Assembly (NCBI GenBank): GCA_003452695.1
Contig: DMNP01000252.1
Coordinates: 552 to 6,396, forward strand
From: Eggerthellaceae bacterium
GTDB taxonomy: Bacteria; Actinomycetota; Coriobacteriia; Coriobacteriales; Eggerthellaceae
Length of the DNA stretch: 5,845 nt
Reading direction: 5' to 3'
In this document: positions 1-5,834 of the stretch, piece after piece
How positions within the stretch are numbered: the first letter of the stretch is position 1
Layout: each line of letters opens with the position of its first letter
Notes under the pieces: generated by a model
What the model was told of the DNA's origin: nothing
The model's input: only the letters and a program-made list of their open reading frames with translations
The model's database searches: none
Position numbers and translations under genes: made by a program

Positions 1-495
1 AAGAAGTTCAAGAACGCGGCGGGCATGCTGGAATCGCGCGAACAGGCCCAGATGCGCCTGCATCCGCGCGTGTTCGGCCCCGACGCGGATTTCCTGAACG
101 TATTGCCCGACTTCCTGCGCGATGTGCCGTTGGAATCGCTGGCCTACGTTGCGGCGGGCGCCTTCGCGCGCCGCGAGACCGTGCTCCTGGAATCCGAGCA
201 CATAGCGGCCAAGCCCATTCCGGTCGAAATCCACGTGCGGGCCCTTCATTCGCGCATCAGGAACCGGAAGCGTCTGATGTTCAGCGACCTCGTCGACGCC
301 GAAACGCCCACGCCCATCGTGGTGGTCACGTTCCTTGCCGTGCTCGAGCTGTACAAGCGCTCCATGGTGCGCATCGAGCAGGCCGAGGCCTTCGGCGACA
401 TCGAAGTTTCCTATATCGAAGGTTCGGGCGAGCTCGTCTTCGACGACGAGGCGCCGGATGCCCGCGCGTCGGCGGGCGAAGAGGAGGGCGCATGA
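1..495 (+). CDS. scpA: Segregation and condensation protein A (ScpA), 3' part only
   Basis: The frame is open from base 1 (KKFKNAAG...) to a TGA at 493-495, so the start lies upstream of the window; the ATG at 25 is an internal codon. 164 residues are visible, against a usual 240-290 for ScpA. ScpA is the kleisin that bridges the two SMC heads and binds ScpB, forming bacterial condensin on the nucleoid. The opening KKFK...LESREQAQ matches the linker region of ScpA. The stretch from about visible residue 75 to 140 (IHVRALHSRI, FSDLV, VVVTFLAVLELYK, VRIEQAEAFGDIEV) is the typical C-terminal winged-helix domain that contacts the SMC head. A short acidic tail (GELVFDDEAPDA...GEEEGA) ends the protein. 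The stop overlaps the scpB start by 4 nt, as expected for subunits of one complex. Identification rests on the C-terminal pattern and on scpB next door. Confidence 0.93.
   Translation, partial: KKFKNAAGMLESREQAQMRLHPRVFGPDADFLNVLPDFLRDVPLESLAYVAAGAFARRETVLLESEHIAAKPIPVEIHVRALHSRIRNRKRLMFSDLVDAETPTPIVVVTFLAVLELYKRSMVRIEQAEAFGDIEVSYIEGSGELVFDDEAPDARASAGEEEGA
482..488 (+). promoter_or_regulatory. Ribosome binding site of scpB
   Basis: AGGAGGG lies inside the last codons of scpA, 3 nt before the scpB ATG at 492. It supports that ATG as the real start. Together with the ATGA overlap it indicates that scpB can be translated by reinitiation or by direct binding on the scpA message. Confidence 0.75.
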
Positions 496-1202
496 TAGAA
501 GGGCTGACACCGGAGCAGCTGCCTGCGGCCATCGAGGCCATGTTGTTCGTAAGCGACCAGCCGGTCAGTGCGCTGACTTTGGCGAAAATGCTGGAGGAAA
601 CGGTCGAGGACGTAGAGCGCGCGCTGAAGCAGCTGGCGAGCCAGCTGGACGAGGGCGTGCGCGGCGTGCAGCTGCGGCAGGTGGCGGGCGGATGGCGTCT
701 GTACACGCACCCGGCCTACCACGAGCTCGTGGAAACGTACGTGCTGTCGTGGGACACGCGGCGCCTTTCCAGCGCGGCCATCGAGACCCTTGCCATCGTG
801 GCCTATGCCCAGCCGGTAACCCGCGCCCAGATTTCCGCCATCCGCGGGGTTACGTCGGACGGCCCGCTCGGCACGCTCGTCGATCGCGGCTACGTGCGCG
901 AGGCCGGCACGGCCGACGCTCCCGGCAACCCCATCCTGTACGCCACGACCAAAACGTTCCTGGAACGCTACGGCCTTTCGTCGCCAGCCGATCTGCCGCC
1001 GCTCGAGGAATTCGCGCCCGACGAGAAGACCGCCCAGCTCATCCGGGAACGCTTGGGCGCGCCGGCGCAGGCAGACGCCGTTCCCGACGAGCGCGACATC
1101 CCCTCGCCCGACCAGCTGGCCGCCGACGCCCAGGCATCGCTGTTCGGCACGGTGGAGAAGATAGATTTCGACTCGCTTACCTTCAATACCGATGACGAAT
1201 AG
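492..1202 (+). CDS. scpB: Segregation and condensation protein B (ScpB)
   Basis: 236 residues. ScpB dimerises, binds the middle of ScpA and helps the SMC-ScpAB condensin load on and organise DNA. Residues about 1-85 form the first winged-helix domain (IEAMLFVSDQPVSALTLAKML, then VQLRQVAGGWRLYT). Residues about 90-165 form the second, with the family's most conserved stretch: LSSAAIETLAIVAYAQPVTR, IRGVTSDGPLGTL, the G-x-P-x-LYATT segment and FLERYGL, followed by DLPPLEEF. The C-terminal 50 residues are rich in Asp, Glu, Ala and Pro and look disordered, which is common for ScpB. The ATG start is backed by AGGAGGG just upstream and overlaps the scpA stop. The length is slightly above the usual 180-220 because of the tail. 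Assignment is secure. Confidence 0.97.
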   Translation: MIEGLTPEQLPAAIEAMLFVSDQPVSALTLAKMLEETVEDVERALKQLASQLDEGVRGVQLRQVAGGWRLYTHPAYHELVETYVLSWDTRRLSSAAIETLAIVAYAQPVTRAQISAIRGVTSDGPLGTLVDRGYVREAGTADAPGNPILYATTKTFLERYGLSSPADLPPLEEFAPDEKTAQLIRERLGAPAQADAVPDERDIPSPDQLAADAQASLFGTVEKIDFDSLTFNTDDE

Positions 1203-1242
1203 CACGGACGGCATCCCCTTCGACCAGCGACCCGAAGACGGC

Positions 1243-1251
1243 AGGGGAGGG
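1243..1251 (+). promoter_or_regulatory. Ribosome binding site deciding the rluB start
   Basis: AGGGGAGGG contains a full GGAGG core (1246-1250), 7 nt before an in-frame GTG at 1258. The alternative ATG at 1192, which lies inside the end of scpB, has no purine-rich site in the preceding 15 nt. This favours GTG 1258 as the start. Confidence 0.65.
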
Positions 1252-1257
1252 CGCATC

Positions 1258-1989
1258 GTGCCGCTGAGGCTGCAGAAGTTCCTGGCGCGTGCGGGCGTCG
1301 CATCGCGCAGGGCTTCCGAGAACCTGATAACCGCAGGGCGCGTCAGCGTGAACGGCGCCGTGGTTTCCGAGCTCGGCACGAAGGTGGACCCCCTGGTGGA
1401 CGTCGTGTGCGTGGATGGGCGCGAAGTGCGCTTCGGGGCCGCCCCCATCACGATAATGCTGAACAAGCCAGCGGGCGTCGTCACCACCATGAAGGCGCAA
1501 TCGGCGCGCCCCATCGTGGCCGATCTGGTGCCCACCGACCGCTATCCCGGCCTGTATCCCATCGGCAGGTTGGATGCCGACACGACGGGCCTGTTGCTGT
1601 TCTCGACCGATGGCGAATTGGGAAACGGCCTGCTGCACCCGTCGCGCCATGTGTCCAAAACCTATCGCGCGCTGCTGGACCGCCCGCTTTCCGCGACGGG
1701 AGCCGATGCGCTGCGCGCTGGAGTGCAGCTGGACGACGGTCCCGCCCAGCCTGCGACGGTCGCCGTGGCGGGCAAGGGGGGCCGGCTCGTGCGCATAACC
1801 GTGCACGAGGGGCGCTATCACCAGGTTAAGCGCATGTTCGAAGCCGTGGGCCGGCACGTGGTGCGCCTTCACCGCGAATCGTTCGGCCCACTTTCGCTCG
1901 GCAACCTGGCCTCCGGTGCGTGGCGCGTCCTGTCCGACGACGAGCTTGCGGCGCTGCACTCGTCGATGCGCCCCGACGTGCTAGAATAG
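1258..1989 (+). CDS. rluB: 23S rRNA pseudouridine synthase, RsuA/RluB/E/F family
   Basis: 243 residues from the GTG at 1258, or 265 if the ATG at 1192 is used. The enzyme isomerises a specific uridine of 23S rRNA to pseudouridine during ribosome assembly. Counting from the GTG, residues about 3-50 are an S4 RNA-binding domain (RLQKFLARAGVASRRASENLI, GRVSVNG). The central part has LNKPAGVVTT and the catalytic motif GRLDADTTGLLLFSTDGEL, where Asp106 (codon 1573-1575) is the family nucleophile. The C-terminal part has KTYRALL, EGRYHQVKRMFEAVG and VVRLHRESFGPLSLG, all typical of RluB. The GTG start places the S4 domain at the very N-terminus, as is usual in the family, and has a strong ribosome binding site; the longer version adds a charged stretch with no family counterpart that I recognise. 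RluB next to scpAB is a common arrangement in Gram-positive bacteria. The exact target uridine cannot be read from sequence. Confidence 0.93.
   Translation: MPLRLQKFLARAGVASRRASENLITAGRVSVNGAVVSELGTKVDPLVDVVCVDGREVRFGAAPITIMLNKPAGVVTTMKAQSARPIVADLVPTDRYPGLYPIGRLDADTTGLLLFSTDGELGNGLLHPSRHVSKTYRALLDRPLSATGADALRAGVQLDDGPAQPATVAVAGKGGRLVRITVHEGRYHQVKRMFEAVGRHVVRLHRESFGPLSLGNLASGAWRVLSDDELAALHSSMRPDVLE
1979..1987 (+). promoter_or_regulatory. Possible extended -10 promoter for aroA
   Basis: TGCTAGAAT matches the extended -10 form TGnTATAAT with one mismatch in the hexamer. It overlaps the last codons of rluB. No good -35 hexamer is visible at 16-18 nt upstream. A transcript would start near 1993-1996, just before the hairpin at 2006-2038 and about 90 nt ahead of aroA. 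In such GC-rich DNA an A/T-rich hexamer stands out, but this remains a motif match only. Confidence 0.3.
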
Positions 1990-2005
1990 ATTGCATTATG
2001 CGAGC

Positions 2006-2038
2006 GATTGGAGCGAGGGCGCGCCGCCTTGCTCCATC
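2006..2038 (+). other. Strong imperfect hairpin in the rluB-aroA spacer
   Basis: The left arm 2006-2018 (GATTGGAGCGAGG) pairs with the right arm 2027-2038 (CCTTGCTCCATC): 11 Watson-Crick pairs plus one G.U, with a single bulged T at 2008. The 8-nt loop is GCGCGCCG, and GGCGCGCC at 2018-2025 is itself palindromic. No run of T follows (the next bases are CGAAAGCGAAATGG), so it is not a standard Rho-independent terminator. It could be a partial terminator without a U-tract, an mRNA stabilising or processing element, or a leader structure for aroA. Confidence 0.55.
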
Positions 2039-2073
2039 CGAAAGCGAAATGGCTCATGTCCGTTTCATCTGCG

Positions 2074-2079
2074 AGGAGG
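2074..2079 (+). promoter_or_regulatory. Ribosome binding site deciding the aroA start
   Basis: A perfect AGGAGG stands 6 nt before the ATG at 2086. The in-frame upstream candidates, TTG 2008 (inside the hairpin) and ATG 2056, have no comparable site, so the 2086 start is preferred. Confidence 0.85.
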
Positions 2080-2085
2080 GCAATC

Positions 2086-3414
2086 ATGGCAAAGACCGAC
2101 GAACCCAGGATAGTGAACCCCCTGACGTCGCCTCTGGACGGCTCGACCGTTGTGCCGGGCGACAAGTCGATTTCGCATCGCGCCATATTGTTCTCGGCGA
2201 TGGCCGAGGGAACGTCGCGCTTGCTCGGCGTGCTCGATTCGGCAGACGTGCGCGCCTCCATCGATGCCGTGCAGAAACTCGGCGCGACCGTCACGCTTGA
2301 AAAGCAACCCGACGGCAGCCTTGCCGGCGGCGTGGAAGGCTGGGGGACGCGGGGCCCCGTCCAGCCCGACGGCCCCATCTACTGCGCCAATTCGGGCACT
2401 ACAGCGCGCCTGCTGATGGGCGTGCTCGCGCCCTGGGACATCGAGGTGCGCATCGAAGGCGACGAATCGCTGTCGAAGCGCCCCATGCGCCGGATTACGG
2501 CGCCGCTCATGAAGATGGGCGTGGAATTCGACCCCGCGGGCGCGGAGACGCTGCCCATCACCGAGCGCGGCTGCAAGAACCTGAAGGCGATCACCTACAA
2601 CTCGCCCATGGCCTCGGCCCAGCTGAAGACCGCGGTGCTTTTGGCCGGCGTGTACGCCGACGGCGTGACCGAGCTGAACGAGCCGTCGGTATCGCGCAAC
2701 CACACCGAGCTCATGCTGCCGGAATACGGCGTTCAGACCACGGCGGGGGAGCGCACCGCCCGGGTGAAGGGCCCGGTGGCCATGCATTCGGCCGAGATCC
2801 ACGTGCCCGGCGACCCGTCGTCCGCCGCGTACCTTACCTGCGCTGCGGTGCTGAAGCAGGGCAGCGCCGTGCAGGTGGAAAACGTCAGCCTGAACACGGC
2901 GCGCACGGGATTCCTGATGACGCTCGAGCGCATGGGCGCCGACGTGACCACGCGCCGCACGGGCAGTGCGGGCAAGGAGCCTTACGGCATTATCTCGGCG
3001 TGCTACACCGACCGCCTGCACGGCTGCGAGATTCCCGGGCACAAGATCGCAAGCCTGGTCGACGAAGTGCCGGTGCTCTCGCTCGTGGCGGCGCACGCCC
3101 ATGGCATCACGGTGTTTAGAAACGTGGAAGAGCTGCGCGCCAAGGAATCCGACCGGTTGGACGCCATCATCAGCGGCCTGGGCAAGCTCGGCGTGGACGC
3201 CTGGGCCGAAGGCGAAGACCTGTTCATCGAAGGCCAGCCCGACCTGCGCGTGCCCGAGGGCATCGTGCTGGATTCCCGCGGCGACCATCGCCTGGCCATG
3301 ACCTGGGCCCTCGTGGGGCTTACGGGCAATGCGCCCGTGGGCGTGCGCGGCTTCGACTGCGTCGATGTAAGCTATCCCGATTTCCTGGAAGACATAGAAA
3401 GGCTGTGCCGATGA
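2086..3414 (+). CDS. aroA: 3-phosphoshikimate 1-carboxyvinyltransferase (EPSP synthase)
   Basis: 442 residues, the normal size. The enzyme joins phosphoenolpyruvate to shikimate-3-phosphate, giving EPSP, the sixth step of the shikimate pathway, in the cytosol. Visible motifs in order: GDKSISHRA at 25-33, NSGTTARL at 102-109 (PEP site), GDESLSKRPM at 125-134, SAQLK at 177-181, RNHTE at 204-208, PGDPSSAAY at 241-249, LVDEVPVL at 324-331 (Asp326 is the likely catalytic acid), KESDRL at 353-358, RGDHRLAM at 398-405 and SYPDF near the end. GDKS, SAQLK and RNHTE are marks of class II EPSP synthases; the fourth class II mark, N-x-T-R, reads NTAR at 270-273. The TGA at 3412-3414 overlaps the cmk ATG. 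The start has a perfect ribosome binding site. The spacer upstream holds a hairpin and a possible promoter, so separate transcription from rluB is possible. No other shikimate gene is in the window. Confidence 0.97.
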   Translation: MAKTDEPRIVNPLTSPLDGSTVVPGDKSISHRAILFSAMAEGTSRLLGVLDSADVRASIDAVQKLGATVTLEKQPDGSLAGGVEGWGTRGPVQPDGPIYCANSGTTARLLMGVLAPWDIEVRIEGDESLSKRPMRRITAPLMKMGVEFDPAGAETLPITERGCKNLKAITYNSPMASAQLKTAVLLAGVYADGVTELNEPSVSRNHTELMLPEYGVQTTAGERTARVKGPVAMHSAEIHVPGDPSSAAYLTCAAVLKQGSAVQVENVSLNTARTGFLMTLERMGADVTTRRTGSAGKEPYGIISACYTDRLHGCEIPGHKIASLVDEVPVLSLVAAHAHGITVFRNVEELRAKESDRLDAIISGLGKLGVDAWAEGEDLFIEGQPDLRVPEGIVLDSRGDHRLAMTWALVGLTGNAPVGVRGFDCVDVSYPDFLEDIERLCR

Positions 3415-4097
3415 TCATTGCGATAGACGGCCCGAGCGGTGCCGGAAAATCGACCGTTTCGGTGGAGGTTGCAAGGCGTTTGGGCTTCTCGTGCCTGGAC
3501 ACGGGCGCCATGTACCGTTCCGTGGCCTGGAAGGCGATTCAAGACGGCGTGTCCCTCGACGACGCCGCAGCACTCGGCGCCATTGCGCGCACCTACGACA
3601 TCGAGTTCTCGCACGAGGAGGGCAACCCCAAGCCCGTCGGCGTGGCCATCGGCGGCGCCGATGTGACGGATGCCATCCGCACGCGCGAAGTGGACCGCGC
3701 CGTCAGCCCCGTTTCCGCCGTGCCGGCCGTGCGCGAGGCGCTCGTTGCCCAGCAGCAGCGCATCGGCAATGCGGGCGACTACGTCGTGGAGGGCCGCGAC
3801 ATCGGCACGGTCGTGTTTCCCGATGCGAAGGTGAAGGTGTTCCTGACCGCGACCGACGAGGCGCGGGCCCGCAGGCGCGTGCTGCAAAACGAGCAGCGCG
3901 GCGTCGGTTCCACCGACTTCGACGAGGTGCTGGCCGACATCGTGCGGCGCGACGAAATCGATTCGACGCGCGCGGCCTCCCCGCTCGTTGCGGCCGACGA
4001 CGCCGTGCTCGTGGATTCCTCTGACATGACGATGGAAGAGGTGGTCGACGCCATCTGCAACCTGGCGGGCAAGGGGGCGCAAGGGCATGGAAGATAA
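3411..4097 (+). CDS. cmk: Cytidylate kinase (CMP/dCMP kinase)
   Basis: 228 residues, close to the 227 of E. coli Cmk. It transfers phosphate from ATP to CMP or dCMP, feeding nucleic acid and CDP-lipid synthesis in the cytosol. The P-loop GPSGAGKST is at 7-15, the LDTGAMYR substrate-site motif at 29-36, the VVEGRDIGTVVFPDA segment at 125-139 (with the GRD nucleotide-binding residues), the Arg-rich lid at about 151-165, and the family signature RRDEIDSTRAASPLVAADDAVLVDSS at about 179-204. The ATG at 3411 shares ATGA with the aroA stop and has a moderate site AAAGG (3398-3402) 8 nt upstream; the in-frame GTG at 3405 is too close to that site. The 3' end overlaps plsC by 11 nt. The aroA-cmk pairing is common in bacteria. 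Identification is secure. Confidence 0.97.
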   Translation: MIIAIDGPSGAGKSTVSVEVARRLGFSCLDTGAMYRSVAWKAIQDGVSLDDAAALGAIARTYDIEFSHEEGNPKPVGVAIGGADVTDAIRTREVDRAVSPVSAVPAVREALVAQQQRIGNAGDYVVEGRDIGTVVFPDAKVKVFLTATDEARARRRVLQNEQRGVGSTDFDEVLADIVRRDEIDSTRAASPLVAADDAVLVDSSDMTMEEVVDAICNLAGKGAQGHGR

Positions 4098-4941
4098 GGC
4101 GATCGCGAAACCGAAGCGCTACGAGCGGTTGTTCGACCTGCCGTTCGGCGTGAAATCGTACAAGACGGGCGAGAAGCGACCGCCGCGTGCGGTCGCTTGG
4201 GTCATTGTCAGCACCGTTGCGGGCATCTGCAAGGTGCTGTACCGCTACGACGTGAAGAACTTCCAGAACCTGGAGGAACTGGCGCGTTGCGGGGGCGTGG
4301 TCGTTATCAGCAACCACACCTCGTACCTGGACGTCGTGTTCATGTATCTGAGCATGTACCCGCGCTATTGGCCGCGCTTCATGGCGCGCGACACCTTCTT
4401 CGAGAAGCATGGACCGCTCGGCTGGGCTTTCGCGCGCATCGGCGCCTTCCCCGTGAAACGCGATTCCGCCGACCGCACTGCGGTGAAGCGTGCGGCGCGC
4501 ATGCTGAAGAACGGCGAGATAGTCGGCATCATGCCCGAGGGCACGCGCCGCAGCAAGGGCAACAGGAACCCGAGCATCCACGGCGGGGCGGCGCTTATCG
4601 CGCGCATGGGCCGTGCGCCCATCCTGCCCATGGCCGTGCACAACGTGGACGAAGTGAAGCGCAGAGGCGAGCGCCTGCGCTTCCCGCACATCACCGTGGA
4701 ATACGGCAACCCCGTGATGCTCTCCGACTTCGATTTCCTTCCCAAGGAAGATCGTCTGGAGGCCTGCGTGTGGTACGCGATGCGCGAATGCTTCGCTCTG
4801 TTCCAGGACAAGCGGCCCGATCAGGTGGACATGGCCGCGCTGTTCCCCGACGACAAGGACTATTCCGAGGTCTTCGCCGAACACCCCATTCCGCGCCTGT
4901 CTTCGCGGGAAGTGGCCGCCCTGCTCGCGGACAAACGATAG
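4087..4941 (+). CDS. plsC: 1-acyl-sn-glycerol-3-phosphate acyltransferase (PlsC family)
   Basis: 284 residues. The family adds the second acyl chain to lysophosphatidic acid, giving phosphatidic acid at the cytoplasmic membrane. All four acyltransferase blocks are visible: NHTSYLD at 76-82 (catalytic His77 and Asp82, H-x4-D), GAFPVKRDS at 119-127, MPEGTRRSKG at 149-158 (substrate-binding EGTR) and APILPMAV at 177-184. A hydrophobic stretch at about 35-50 (AVAWVIVSTVAGICKVL) probably anchors the protein to the membrane. The first 34 residues are charged and basic, and about 45 residues follow the catalytic fold, which makes the protein longer than a minimal PlsC (about 240). The ATG overlaps the end of cmk by 11 nt; AAGGGGG (4071-4077), 9 nt upstream, is a usable ribosome site. 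The cmk-plsC order is common. Acyl donor and exact acceptor cannot be told from sequence; another lysophospholipid acyltransferase role is possible. Confidence 0.92.
   Translation: MEDKAIAKPKRYERLFDLPFGVKSYKTGEKRPPRAVAWVIVSTVAGICKVLYRYDVKNFQNLEELARCGGVVVISNHTSYLDVVFMYLSMYPRYWPRFMARDTFFEKHGPLGWAFARIGAFPVKRDSADRTAVKRAARMLKNGEIVGIMPEGTRRSKGNRNPSIHGGAALIARMGRAPILPMAVHNVDEVKRRGERLRFPHITVEYGNPVMLSDFDFLPKEDRLEACVWYAMRECFALFQDKRPDQVDMAALFPDDKDYSEVFAEHPIPRLSSREVAALLADKR
4174..4198 (+). repeat. Perfect 10-bp inverted repeat inside plsC
   Basis: AAGCGACCGC (4174-4183) and GCGGTCGCTT (4189-4198) are exact reverse complements around a 5-nt loop, CGCGT. The repeat lies in the codons for KRPPRAVA of PlsC, about 87 nt after the start codon and just before the hydrophobic segment. 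It would make a very stable RNA hairpin early in the message. No T-run follows. Confidence 0.6.
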
Positions 4942-4954
4942 CGTCGCTGCCCGT

Positions 4955-4970
4955 TGCGGCCGCGGCCGCA
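4955..4970. repeat. Perfect 16-bp palindrome in the plsC-ispH spacer
   Basis: TGCGGCCGCGGCCGCA reads the same on both strands. It consists of two copies of GCGGCCGC (4956-4963 and 4962-4969) overlapping by two bases. It sits 13 nt after the plsC stop and 27 nt before the ispH ATG. As RNA it could fold into a 6-bp GC-rich stem with a CGCG loop; as DNA it could be a dimer binding site. No T-run follows, so it is not a standard terminator. Confidence 0.5.
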
Positions 4971-4986
4971 GGCGTATGCGAGGAAC

Positions 4987-4994
4987 AAGGGAGG
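4987..4994 (+). promoter_or_regulatory. Ribosome binding site of ispH
   Basis: AAGGGAGG stands before the ATG at 4998. The GGAGG core is only 3 nt from the ATG, while the AAGG part is 7 nt away. It supports the 4998 start, where the conserved IspH N-terminus begins. Confidence 0.75.
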
Positions 4995-4997
4995 CGA

Positions 4998-5834
4998 ATG
5001 AAGGTTTTAACAGCAAAGAACACCGGGGCGTGCTATGGCGTGAAGCGGGCTTTGGACCTTGCCCTGGATGCGTCGCAGGGCGAACAGCCCGTGTACACGC
5101 TCGGGCCGCTCATCCACAATCCGGGCGTCGTCGCCGACCTGCGTGCCCGGGGCGTGTTCGTCGCCGATGACCTGGATGCGGCCGAGGGCGCCACGGTCGT
5201 CATCCGCAGCCATGGCGTCGTTCCTGGCGTGTACGACGAGATTGCCGCGCGGGGCATGAACATGATAGACGCCACGTGCCCGCATGTGGCGCGCGCCCAG
5301 AAAGCTGCGGCGGACCTGGCGCGGGCGGGGTGCCGCGTCGTGGTCGTGGGGGAGGCGGGCCACCCCGAGGTCGAAGGGCTTATGGCCTACGCGCGCCGCG
5401 AGGGCGCGCGGGCCGATGTCGTGGGCGGCGCCGCGGAAGTGCCGGGCGACCTGCGCGCACCCATCGGCGTTGTGGTGCAGACCACGCAACGGCGCGAGGC
5501 GCTGGAAGACGTGGTCCGGGCCATTCGCGCACAGGGGATAGAACCCGAGGTGAAAAACACCATATGCTCGGCCACGCGGCTTCGCCAAGATGCGGCGGCG
5601 GAGCTTGCCGAGCAGGTCGATGCGATGGTTGTCATAGGTGGGCGCGTGTCGTCGAACACGACCCGCCTGGCCGAGATATGCCTGCGTTCATGTCCGCGCA
5701 CCCACCACATCGAATCTGCAGACGAGCTGGACCCCACGTGGTTCGCGGATTGCGCTACCGTTGGCGTGACGGCTGGCGCCTCCACGCCCGAAAACCAGGT
5801 AAACGCAGTGCTGGAAGCCTTGGACCGAATCTAG
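4998..5834 (+). CDS. ispH: 4-hydroxy-3-methylbut-2-enyl diphosphate reductase (IspH/LytB)
   Basis: 278 residues. This iron-sulfur enzyme reduces HMBPP to IPP and DMAPP, the last step of the MEP isoprenoid pathway, in the cytosol. The three cysteines that bind the [4Fe-4S] cluster are present: Cys12 (TGACYGVKRA), Cys94 (DATCPHV) and Cys190 (NTICSAT). Substrate-pocket residues are also kept: His40 in LIHNP, His72 in RSHGV, His122 and Glu124 in GHPEVEG (Glu124 matches the E. coli proton-relay Glu126), Thr193, SSNTTRL at 218-224 and AGASTPE at 259-265. The protein is shorter than E. coli IspH (316) but normal for the compact forms of Gram-positive and anaerobic bacteria. It ends at a TAG without the ribosomal S1 domains fused to IspH in many clostridia. 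The start matches the conserved MKVL opening and has a ribosome binding site. It lies 56 nt after plsC, probably in the same transcript. Confidence 0.97.
   Translation: MKVLTAKNTGACYGVKRALDLALDASQGEQPVYTLGPLIHNPGVVADLRARGVFVADDLDAAEGATVVIRSHGVVPGVYDEIAARGMNMIDATCPHVARAQKAAADLARAGCRVVVVGEAGHPEVEGLMAYARREGARADVVGGAAEVPGDLRAPIGVVVQTTQRREALEDVVRAIRAQGIEPEVKNTICSATRLRQDAAAELAEQVDAMVVIGGRVSSNTTRLAEICLRSCPRTHHIESADELDPTWFADCATVGVTAGASTPENQVNAVLEALDRI

Noticed and set aside
630..647. 8-bp inverted repeat CAGCTGGC-GA-GCCAGCTG in scpB
   Set aside because: It encodes the ordinary helix residues QLASQL of ScpB, and short repeats of this kind are expected by chance in GC-rich coding DNA; a 2-nt spacer is also too short for an open hairpin loop.
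411..1535. Open frame of 374 codons on the minus strand opposite scpB and rluB
   Set aside because: It crosses two secure genes on the other strand, has no recognisable domain and shows the biased composition typical of shadow frames.
2008..2085. Longer aroA starting at TTG 2008 or ATG 2056
   Set aside because: Neither has a ribosome site; the added residues do not resemble EPSP synthase, and the TTG lies inside the hairpin. ATG 2086 has a perfect AGGAGG.
2049..2085. Leader peptide starting at ATG 2049 as an attenuator for aroA
   Set aside because: It begins MAHVRFICEEG, has no ribosome site and no run of aromatic codons, and its frame runs on far into aroA without an early stop.
2350..2359. 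CGGGGCCCCG palindrome in aroA
   Set aside because: Short, within codons of a poorly conserved loop, and explained by Gly/Pro codons in GC-rich DNA.
2065..3288. Long open frame of 407 codons on the minus strand opposite aroA
   Set aside because: Same composition effect; no domain recognised and no start context. aroA on the + strand has every family motif.
4197..4997. IspH frame open far upstream, suggesting a 545-residue fusion protein
   Set aside because: The upstream part is the out-of-frame shadow of plsC. The conserved IspH N-terminus begins at the ATG 4998, which has its own ribosome binding site.
3703..5016. Long open frame of 437 codons on the minus strand opposite cmk and plsC
   Set aside because: High GC at third codon positions of the + strand genes removes stop codons from an opposite frame. 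The translation is rich in Arg, Ala, His and Pro, has no recognisable domain, and lies wholly against two well-identified genes.
5390..5410. 8-bp inverted repeat CGCGCGCC/GGCGCGCG in ispH
   Set aside because: Built from alternating G and C in Arg/Ala codons, so low complexity; no reason to separate it from codon bias.
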